Source: Arthrobacter bambusae
GTDB taxonomy: Bacteria; Actinomycetota; Actinomycetes; Actinomycetales; Micrococcaceae
Assembly (NCBI RefSeq): GCF_022606295.1
Contig: NZ_JAHHZS010000013.1
Location: forward strand, 62,001 to 126,000
Direction of reading: 5' to 3'
DNA length: 64,000 bases
Each line of letters starts with the position of its first letter. Position 1 is the first letter of the stretch. Made by a program: the position numbers and the translations under genes. The notes beneath the pieces are model-generated. The model was not told the origin of the DNA and did no database searches. It was given only the letters and a program-made list of their open reading frames with translations. Of the stretch, positions 57,449 through 64,000 are shown in pieces.

Positions 57449-58172
57449 CTAGAGCAGTTCCAGGCCGGGTTTGGGGTTTGGCGGCCCGGTGGGGTTGGCT
57501 GCGTCTACGTGGGTTGCGCCGGGGTTGTGGCTGGTTTTTTGGATTGTCTTGGCGAAGTCCAGGAGGGTGGTGCTGAGGGCCGGGAGTTCGCCGGGGTGGA
57601 GGCCGTATTTGGTGAATTCGGTGGTTGGGAGTGTCCGGTGCCTGGAGATGGCGGCCGCGAACATTGGCAGGTCCAGGGTCGGGTCCCGGCGCTGGCAGAG
57701 GGTGATCAGCTGCTGCTGGTGAATCGGTGGCTGGTGATGATGGAGTATGCGTCGAGGTAGTCGCGGGCGTATCCGCGTGAGTAGACGGCGAGCAGTTTGG
57801 ATGCGACGGAGTCTTTGAGGGAGAGGATGGGGCCGATGTCGATGATGGCGGGGGAGTTCTCCCACCAGTCCAGTCCGAGGTCGATGGCGACGGCTTCCTC
57901 GCCCTGTCCTACGGTGGCGCTGGCGAATTCCTCGTATTGCCGCGTGATCTCGATCGTGTATCCGGCGGCTTCGAGGGCGGTTGCTATTTTCTGTACTGAT
58001 GCGGCGAAGGTTGCCGGGGTGTGGCGTCGGTGGAGGGGGAAGAGGTCGATGTCGTCCGAGCGGCGTTCGGTGATGCCGTGTTCGATGAGGGCCTGGCCGC
58101 CGGCGGGGATGAAGCCATCAGCTGCAGGACGGCAAGTGCGATCTTGGCTGCTACGCGCTGAGTGTCGTCCAT
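57449..58172 (-). pseudogene. AbiEii-type nucleotidyltransferase toxin, two frameshifts
   Basis: Three frames must be joined to give one AbiEii-like protein. MDDTQRVAAKIALAVLQ (from 58172) shifts at about 58115-58126 into DGFIPAGGQALIEHG and RRSDDIDLFPL, which holds the nucleotidyltransferase Asp motif. That continues through LKDSVASKLLAVYSRGYARD until a second shift in an AGCAGCAGC run (57704-57720). The last frame, LITLCQRRDPTLDLPMF, runs to the stop at 57449. Each frame is well conserved, so the damage is recent or a sequencing error. Confidence 0.75.
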
Positions 58173-58648
58173 GACGGGTGTTCCTTCGCTTCGCGGGGGG
58201 TGGGGAGCTGGGGGAAGCTGGTTTCCCAGAGCTGCCGGCACCGTGCCGGAAGGATCATGGTGGACCACAGGGCGGTCAGCCGTCCTGCGTTGACGATGCG
58301 GCAGATTTCTTCGATGGATCCGGAGTTTTGCAGGGTGAGTTGGTACAGCACGGAGCAGCTGCCGGCGTCGTCCAGGTTGTATGTTCTTTCCGGCCCCCAG
58401 TCCAGGTGCAGGGGGAGTTCCACGGTTCCGGCGGCGGGCCCGTGCAGGTCGTCCAATTCGTCCGGGACGAGGTATACGAGGGAGTCGGCGATGGTGTGGC
58501 GGTGCTTGTCCGGGGCTGCGACGTATTCGTGGAGCCGGGTGCGGATGAGTTCGGACACGGATGTGCCTTCGCGCAGGGCTTTGCGGTGCGCTTCGTTCCA
58601 CAGTTCGTCGCTGATGCGGATTGTGTGCCGTGGTGTCCCTGCCGACAT
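58151..58648 (-). CDS. Ribbon-helix-helix-type protein, probable partner of the AbiEii toxin
   Basis: The 165-residue protein begins with a ribbon-helix-helix-like segment (PRHTIRISDELWNEAHRKALREGTSVSELIRTRLHEYV, residues 6-43), then an acidic, Trp-containing domain of about 110 residues. It overlaps the start of the AbiEii frame by 22 nt, the usual antitoxin-toxin coupling. Likely a DNA-binding antitoxin and autorepressor, although the long C-terminal domain is not one I recognise. The upstream gap 58649-58935 has no gene. Confidence 0.65.
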   Translation of the reverse strand: MSAGTPRHTIRISDELWNEAHRKALREGTSVSELIRTRLHEYVAAPDKHRHTIADSLVYLVPDELDDLHGPAAGTVELPLHLDWGPERTYNLDDAGSCSVLYQLTLQNSGSIEEICRIVNAGRLTALWSTMILPARCRQLWETSFPQLPTPREAKEHPSWTTLSA

Positions 58649-58935
58649 GGCGCGTTCCTTTCAGAGGGTTTGACCTTCACGGCCAAGTCTACGCGGTGTC
58701 ATGACACCCGAAGGAGAATTTCGTGACACGGTAAGTGGCGGGTGTTAGACGTTGCCAGGAAGGCCCAAACCGTGGTGTCCCACCTGCCGACGAGGCGTCT
58801 GGTCGCGATCGCCGCGGAATGGGGGTCGTAAGTTCGAAGCTCTACCCCCGGAGGTTGTAAATCATAAGTTGAGCGGTCGATGGGGAAGCTCGCGGATTCG
58901 GATCTGGGGTGTCGACCGTGTCACCACATTTGGCC

Positions 58936-59193
58936 CCGGACTGGGCCGCACATCGCCCGTACTGCTTATGTTTTCGGGATTACCGTTTTCAAGGCCCGGA
59001 ATGCGGTTCGAGTCCGACCTTGGGCACGTGTTTCCACACGTCAGGGGGCCTTTGGCCCTCTGACTGTGCACAAATCGGTTATTTGCGGGCACCTTCGGGG
59101 CTTTTTGTGGTCCTCTGCCTCGCTTTCCTGATCGGGGGAGTGGCTTGCGGTCTTGCTTCTTCATGGTGGGGCGGGTGCCGTTCTACATGACTT
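58936..59193 (+). repeat. Long imperfect direct repeat R2
   Basis: This is the second copy of the R1 sequence (51258-51512), same orientation, 7.7 kb away. The core GGAATGCGGTTCGAGTCC...ACCTTGGGCACGTGTTTCC and the hairpin AGGGGGCCTTTGGCCCTCT are unchanged. It lies at the left edge of the unrecognised nuclease cassette. Confidence 0.75.
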
Positions 59194-59546
59194 CCACCTG
59201 ATGTGGTGGCTGCCGCGGGAGCGGGCCACGCGGGCCGGACTGCTTCGATCCGCACGGTGCAGAGTCGTGCCGCGGCGCCCGGGGTCGGTGCGGTGCGTAG
59301 AAGTTCGCTGATTTCAGGACGGGCAAGCCCATTCTGCCAAACCGTGCAGGCTTGAAGCGCGCCGGGTAGGACTGGCGCCGCACGGAGCGGTGCTGGTTGG
59401 CAGTCTGCTGACGTGCCCGACTGCATCCTGCTGGGCACCGGCAAGGACGGTGATCGCCCTTGCCTGATCCAATGTGCACGGACGTCGGCGCAAAGGATGC
59501 TCGCCAGCGCCAGGACTTCATGTTCGCGGCAACGCGTGTTTTCGCG
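59194..59546. other. Gap without recognisable gene
   Basis: The 353 bp between R2 and the cassette's last gene contain only overlapping short frames on both strands with no ribosome site or family resemblance. I see no promoter, repeat or RNA gene here. Confidence 0.5.
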
Positions 59547-60152
59547 TCAGAATGCTCGGTCGTATCCGAGGATGGACGCTAGCAGGTCTTGCTGCTTCTT
59601 GATGGATATGAGCTCGGAATCATGTTCCTTCCAGCCACCCGCAAGGCGCTCGCTATAGGTGTCGAAACCTTCAATAGCCGCTTCCACCAGAACCTTCCGC
59701 TGGGCCTGCGTATGTGGGTCGCGGTTGGGGTCTGCTGGTTCGGAGGCTAGCCTGTCGGCGGTGTCATGAATTAAAGCTTGGATATCCATCGTCACGGACG
59801 ATTGTCCTTTGTCCCATCTAGGGGTGGGCGCGGAATTCATCATCTGCACCAAGGATTCGATTTCGTAGACCCTAGGTTGCCTGTCACTGTGCAAAATATG
59901 CCCGGTGGCGTCCGTCACAGACGTGAGCCGAAGTGGACCTTGCCCATCCCTTGTGAAGTTCAGATACACAGCTGTTTCGAAGAGCGCGACTAGTTTACAA
60001 AGTGCGAGCCCGACCGCCGCGCTTTGTTGTTGCTTCCGGAGCAGCTTCAACTGGACTGCTAGGAAAAGCTCCTGATCATGCCAGACGGCGTCCGTCGCCG
60101 CGAGATATTCACGCGACTCGTCGAGGCTCCTCTTGTCACGGGTAGTTGTCAT
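59547..60152 (-). CDS. Hypothetical protein, 201 aa, cassette gene 4
   Basis: This soluble, charged protein has a helical centre (LFLAVQLKLLRKQQQSAAVGLALCKLVALFETAVYLNF) and no signal peptide, membrane span or known motif. Its ATG overlaps the stop of the HNH gene (ATGA), so the two are translationally coupled and probably act together. Possibly a specificity, immunity or regulatory partner of the nuclease. Unrecognised. Confidence 0.65.
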   Translation of the reverse strand: MTTTRDKRSLDESREYLAATDAVWHDQELFLAVQLKLLRKQQQSAAVGLALCKLVALFETAVYLNFTRDGQGPLRLTSVTDATGHILHSDRQPRVYEIESLVQMMNSAPTPRWDKGQSSVTMDIQALIHDTADRLASEPADPNRDPHTQAQRKVLVEAAIEGFDTYSERLAGGWKEHDSELISIKKQQDLLASILGYDRAF

Positions 60153-61138
60153 CAGTGCCCCTTGTCCTTTAACTGAAGATCGCTAATGAGGAGACCGAAG
60201 GCATATGGATCTTCTATGCCGGAAGCTTGCAGGTAGGTCAGATCAAATGATGGGTCAAATGGAAACTCAAGACGATGGATCAAACGCTCACGTGCTGCCT
60301 TAGCCTGAAGGATGGAGGACCTGAGGTGACTGCCAAACTCAGCGAGTTCGTCGGCGTTGAAATCAACGGCGTTGCGAAGCGTGCGGCCGTACCGCCGGCG
60401 CAGGGAGGAATGAGCGATGGCCCGACGTTCGGTGATCGACCAAGCAAATGCGTCACCGATCATGCTGTTGCATTGCCTGCAGGCGGGGACGGTGAGCACA
60501 TGCTTACGCAAGGCATCCCCACTGGCGGCGCGGGGCAATAGATGATCCCGGGTGTCGGCAGATTCTCCGCAATAAATACATGTTGAGGCCGGGTAGGCAA
60601 GTGAATGCGGTCGTCGAAGTATGAAGTGGTCAGGCTGAAGGCAGAATTCATATGAGCAAGTCGTCTCAACCCAAAACCATGGGAGCGGAGAAAGGCCCGC
60701 GTCGATGGCTACCGCCGAAGCTCTGGAAGCATACCGGTCAGGGTTGCCATTGAACGGAATGCATGCACTCTCCAACGTACCGTTCGGTACCACGTCCATC
60801 TCGGCCTGATCTGCTTTAGTTGCGAACGGAAGGACAATGCGGGGAGCGGAGCGAAGCTGCGGAGCAGGCGTGCGTGATTCGAAGGTCGTGGTTGACTCCT
60901 CGCCTTCGCCCGAAGGCCGGGTCAAAGAGTCTTCGTGTCGGCGACCTCTATGGGCTCCTGCTGCCGTGTAGCCGAATCTCGCCAATCTGACTGGAGAATC
61001 GTTTACCCAATAGATAGGAGCATGAGGGAGAGCATCCAAGGCCCCGGCGAGCTCTGTGTCGAGCCATCGGCCAACGGGCGCTTCATCAGCGTCGTGCGGT
61101 CCAAAATTTCCAGAGGTGCTCTCCATTTGTCCGATCAT
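60152..61138 (-). CDS. HNH-type endonuclease-like protein, 328 aa, cassette gene 3
   Basis: The C-terminal half has a zinc-finger HNH arrangement: CIYCGESADTRDHLLPRA (about 186-205) and PACRQCNSMIGD (about 215-230), i.e. CxxC, DH and CxxCN. This is the HNH/McrA type that cuts DNA. The N-terminal 170 residues are unrecognised and include FWVETTCSYEFC. It is followed without gap by the 201-aa gene and preceded by the 164-aa gene 42 nt away. A defence or mobile-element role is likely by analogy only. Confidence 0.75.
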   Translation of the reverse strand: MIGQMESTSGNFGPHDADEAPVGRWLDTELAGALDALPHAPIYWVNDSPVRLARFGYTAAGAHRGRRHEDSLTRPSGEGEESTTTFESRTPAPQLRSAPRIVLPFATKADQAEMDVVPNGTLESACIPFNGNPDRYASRASAVAIDAGLSPLPWFWVETTCSYEFCLQPDHFILRRPHSLAYPASTCIYCGESADTRDHLLPRAASGDALRKHVLTVPACRQCNSMIGDAFAWSITERRAIAHSSLRRRYGRTLRNAVDFNADELAEFGSHLRSSILQAKAARERLIHRLEFPFDPSFDLTYLQASGIEDPYAFGLLISDLQLKDKGH

Positions 61139-61180
61139 AAAAGATTCCCTGGCATTGTGACTGTTCCGTACAGGAAGACT

Positions 61181-61675
61181 TCATAGGGATGCAATTACAG
61201 GGTTGGGGGCGAGCGGTTGCGTGCTCCACAGGCCGTAGGCGGTCACGATCAGGGCAGTGATCGGATCGCGCTTCCACTCCGAGGCGTCTGCAGATTGCTC
61301 GACGTCCTGCTCGGATTGGGCCAGCTTCGGATTCTTCAAATTGGGGCCGATCCAATTGGAGAAGTCGTGCCTTTCAATGTGCCCTTCCAAGGCATCAGTG
61401 TCTCCGGCCTGAAGGCCGGTGAGGAACTGACGAACAGTAGTCGCCGTACGGCTCTCGCCATTGGACTGTATGAAGACGAACGGTGCGATCGCTGTCGTAT
61501 CTTGAACTTGGACGCCGGAGTCACTACCCGGACCGGCACGCGCAGAATAAGGGCGCACCTTGGCACGGGGCTTCAGCGCCAACGGGAGGACGCACGGCGG
61601 AATCTTGGACGCCGCGCAGCGGAAAGCGGACATTTCCATTTTGTACTGTTGCTCCTGTCCGTGACCCGCGGTCAC
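61181..61675 (-). CDS. Hypothetical protein, up to 164 aa, cassette gene 2
   Basis: The frame begins 11 nt after the 759-codon gene. The start is uncertain: GTG 61675 has no ribosome site and ATG 61639 has CAGGAG 12 nt before it. The conserved-looking part is TVRQFLTGLQAGDTDALEGHIERHDFSNWIG (about 82-112), a short helical domain with HDFSNWI, resembling small domains that precede other modules in stress or defence proteins. No catalytic motif is visible. Confidence 0.5.
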   Translation of the reverse strand: MTAGHGQEQQYKMEMSAFRCAASKIPPCVLPLALKPRAKVRPYSARAGPGSDSGVQVQDTTAIAPFVFIQSNGESRTATTVRQFLTGLQAGDTDALEGHIERHDFSNWIGPNLKNPKLAQSEQDVEQSADASEWKRDPITALIVTAYGLWSTQPLAPNPVIASL

Positions 61676-61686
61676 GGATACGCGAT

Positions 61687-64000
61687 TCAGCTAAAAGTTC
61701 GTTGACCTGGAGGCCAGGGCGGATCTCCATCATGTAGCACTGGTACCACGGTTAGAGCGGGTGCGAGGGCGTTCGCCTGCGTCCGCAGCAGCACCTCCAA
61801 CCCCTCCATGTTTCTTTTCGAAGTCCGCCTCTTGCTCGCATTGGAGACATACTGGGGTGAAAAGGAGACTACGAGATAGATGCCGTGAGTCAGGCCGCCA
61901 CCGACAAGGTAGTCGTCAGCGAGCTGTGATTTGAGGCTCGTTCGGACGTGCTCATGCCAGATTCCTTTCACCTCCACCACGGTCACATACTGTTCACCTG
62001 TCTGCGGGTCACGGATCTCGATTCGAATGTCTTGGCGGGACCCGACGCCGGGTCCGATTCGGTTCCTGACTTCGACTTCGCGGTTGACGATGAGTCCTGA
62101 GTCGGCCAGCCGGATGCGGAGCGCGTGGCAGTACCAGTCTGAAATGGTATTTTCGTCCTTGGGTACAAAGTAGTCGGGCGGTGCGATGTCCCAGAGGCTG
62201 AATGCCTGTGGTGTCTCCCCTCGCAGCCACTCCTGGATGCAGCCGAGTTCCTCTATTACGGCTTGGAGTAGCGTGTCGTTACTCCGGACCAGGCGCGCGC
62301 CTCGGCGCTCGAGCACCGTCCGGAGTTCCTGGATTGTGATGGGTTGCCAGCCGTTGATTCGGTAGCTCTCTTGTGCCGCGGCTACGGCCCATTCCAGGCC
62401 AAGATCGGGGCTTCGCTTGGCAAGCGCCGTTATAGCTTCAAGCCCTTGTCTGGTTCCTCCGCGGATGACGCTTGAAAGCAGACCGTCGCGCCACCTCCCC
62501 AAGTCTTCGCGGGGGCTCACGAGATGCACTCCGTCCACACGAGGATCATTAGCAGGCGGGAAGAGAATGCAGAGCCTTTCGAAGAGCCCAATGCGTAGAC
62601 AGTCATCTACGGCGGCACCCCTAGCACTTCCGCGAGGTTCCAGGGTTACCAGTTTCGGTATCGCCTCAAGTGCGAGGGCCCCGCGGCTGTCAACGAGCTC
62701 CATCAGAGCACGGAACCCAGAATCGGGTGCGCGGACCAATAGTGCGGCGAGTAGGGTCGCGATCCTAAACGGATCGCTTGACGAAAGGTACGTCGCGAGG
62801 GTCCATTTTCTTGCGCCTTCCGAGTCGGTGTCGAAGTACAGATCCAGCAAGGCACCGAAATACTGGTGATTATCTGCAGCCAGTGCGATGGGTAGATGCG
62901 CAGCCACAGCGGTACTGCTGACGACCACCAGGTCTGCGATCGAAGAGGTCAGCGGTCTGTCATCGGATAGCCGGTCAAGAAATCCGATGACTGCCCGGTC
63001 GAGTCCGTCGGCATCGGCGCTACGGATTCGGCGGAGCAAACGCCTGCGAACTTCGCTGGCGTCTTCGTCTTCGTCCTGAACATAGGGAGCGGGAAATTCC
63101 AATACAGCTCGCGAGAGTGAGACCCAGGGAATGTCAACAGCCTCGGTGAGGGTCCCAGGGCGATACTTCTCTAGGGTGTAGAGCGCTTGATATGCAGCGA
63201 TGAGCCTGTGGTCCACAACGTTGGGTTGCGAACTCATGGGGACTTCATCCGCATGAAGTAAGTATTCCAAAGCTAGATGAAGGACCTCTTCAACTGTGCC
63301 TTGGTCGAGCAACTTGATACAGCCCAAGTGCAGGATGTCCGGCGATGACGAATTTCTGTAATACCCAGCCTCCACGTCGACGTCGAGCCATCTCGCGAGT
63401 CTCCAGAATTCTGTGGGGCTACATCGGGCGGCCAAGATCAGGCCATCAATTGCTGCAGTGTACTGGGCCGGCGTCATTCCCTGGTTCTTCGGTTCAACAT
63501 TGGTCTCTCGAGAGGTTTCCCACGATTTGCGCAGACCCCGAGCTCCTTCAGACTCAATCTCCATGCCATCGAAATGATGCCCGATCGTTGCCCAGAGACG
63601 TGTGGAGCGATACTTCCACATGAGCTGAATCTGGTCCGGGTCATCGATCCCGAGCAGCACGTTGATCAGGTCCGCCCAGACTTCAGACTCGGGCGTTTGA
63701 GCGCCCAGCGCCTGGTCCGCTAACCACGGTAAGTCTTCATTGGAAAACAAGCGTTGGCCTACTGAGTCTGTCATTGTCATGAGCTCGTACCACGCGAGCG
63801 GATGCTTCGAATGGTAACTAACGAACTCGACGATTAGTCGACGCCACTTGTCGGGGTTCAGTTCACTGCGGCCAAATGTCAGCTTGATTCCGCCGGGTTC
63901 CGCGATTTCGCTCAGAACTAGGACGAGCTCCCGGAACGTGTCGTCATCAGTTTCCGATGACGACATCCAGACCTCGCAGGCTTTTGTGATTGTACTGCGA
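61687..64000 (-). CDS. Large helical-repeat protein with C-terminal PD-(D/E)XK-like nuclease, 5' end beyond window
   Basis: At least 759 residues follow the Met at 63966, but the frame stays open to base 64000, so the true start may lie outside. The body is alpha-helical repeats. The C-terminal 180 residues look like a restriction-type nuclease: VRNRIGPGVGSRQDIRIEI (Asp), then YVTVVEVKGIWHEHV (ExK), and THGIYLVVSF. A similar tail occurs, as I recall, at the end of large STAND/NACHT-like defence proteins. An NTPase domain would be expected upstream. It is the first gene of the visible cassette. Confidence 0.7.
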   Translation of the reverse strand, partial: RSTITKACEVWMSSSETDDDTFRELVLVLSEIAEPGGIKLTFGRSELNPDKWRRLIVEFVSYHSKHPLAWYELMTMTDSVGQRLFSNEDLPWLADQALGAQTPESEVWADLINVLLGIDDPDQIQLMWKYRSTRLWATIGHHFDGMEIESEGARGLRKSWETSRETNVEPKNQGMTPAQYTAAIDGLILAARCSPTEFWRLARWLDVDVEAGYYRNSSSPDILHLGCIKLLDQGTVEEVLHLALEYLLHADEVPMSSQPNVVDHRLIAAYQALYTLEKYRPGTLTEAVDIPWVSLSRAVLEFPAPYVQDEDEDASEVRRRLLRRIRSADADGLDRAVIGFLDRLSDDRPLTSSIADLVVVSSTAVAAHLPIALAADNHQYFGALLDLYFDTDSEGARKWTLATYLSSSDPFRIATLLAALLVRAPDSGFRALMELVDSRGALALEAIPKLVTLEPRGSARGAAVDDCLRIGLFERLCILFPPANDPRVDGVHLVSPREDLGRWRDGLLSSVIRGGTRQGLEAITALAKRSPDLGLEWAVAAAQESYRINGWQPITIQELRTVLERRGARLVRSNDTLLQAVIEELGCIQEWLRGETPQAFSLWDIAPPDYFVPKDENTISDWYCHALRIRLADSGLIVNREVEVRNRIGPGVGSRQDIRIEIRDPQTGEQYVTVVEVKGIWHEHVRTSLKSQLADDYLVGGGLTHGIYLVVSFSPQYVSNASKRRTSKRNMEGLEVLLRTQANALAPALTVVPVLHDGDPPWPPGQRTFS

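Overview
The window is high-GC actinobacterial DNA, most likely from a soil Micrococcales bacterium of the Arthrobacter/Paenarthrobacter type. The reasons are the uniformly high-GC codon use, strong AAGGAGG-type ribosome sites, frequent GTG starts, gene overlaps of the ATGA type, and the gene families present. No tRNA, rRNA, transposase or CRISPR array was recognised.

Layout. (1) 1-4.3 kb, minus strand: a ribose-type ABC importer, with two tandem paralogous lipoprotein receptors, a double ATPase and a permease that runs off the left edge. (2) 4.5-11 kb: an MFS exporter, a GH15 glucoamylase-like gene and two paralogous AraC/VirS-like regulators. (3) 11.2-24.6 kb: a long plus-strand catabolic operon (flavin reductase, RutA-like monooxygenase, cupin, PEP-mutase/isocitrate-lyase protein, four dehydrogenases or reductases, thiolase, SnoaL-like protein, class A flavin monooxygenase). 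It is followed by a 6-oxocamphor-hydrolase-like crotonase, a second lyase and a second crotonase. (4) 24.6-38 kb: further catabolic units (creatinase-fold M24 protein, CocE-type hydrolase, IclR regulator, VOC protein, ADP-forming acyl-CoA synthetase, MaoC hydratase, Baeyer-Villiger monooxygenase, SDR, second flavin reductase, NUDIX, ArsR, reductase). They end in two eroded pseudogenes. (5) 38.7-47 kb: a 2-oxoacid dehydrogenase E1-E2 / ThDP enzyme / aldehyde dehydrogenase operon with a divergent GntR regulator and a VOC protein. (6) 47-51 kb: a MerR regulator and two MFS transporters. (7) 51.8-57 kb: nitrite/nitrate assimilation (nirB, nirD, narK) with a truncated nitrate reductase. (8) 57.4-64 kb: a frameshifted AbiEii toxin with its partner gene, then an unrecognised four-gene cassette with two nuclease-like proteins. 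The last gene is open to the right edge.

The main unexplained signal is a promoter module repeated seven times, at about 6.5, 7.8, 11.1, 24.6, 32.5, 34.6 and 49.2 kb. Each copy has two direct half-sites (TGGCG type) exactly 21 bp apart, then a TTARCG-like element exactly 38 bp after the second half-site. Five copies also have a 5' leader hairpin whose stem changes in a compensating way. The two AraC regulators lie divergently beside two of the copies and have nearly identical DNA-binding domains. The module therefore links the MFS exporters, GH15 enzyme, monooxygenase operon, M24/CocE unit, Baeyer-Villiger enzyme and SDR/flavin-reductase unit into one probable regulon. In three copies even the ribosome site and GTG start are identical, and in two of these they now open short leader ORFs.

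Read together, the enzymes can oxygenate a (probably cyclic) ketone or alcohol, oxidise the alcohols, hydrolyse a beta-diketone, activate the acid to a CoA thioester and run beta-oxidation-like steps. The substrate cannot be determined from sequence. A terpenoid or alicyclic ketone is an inference only.
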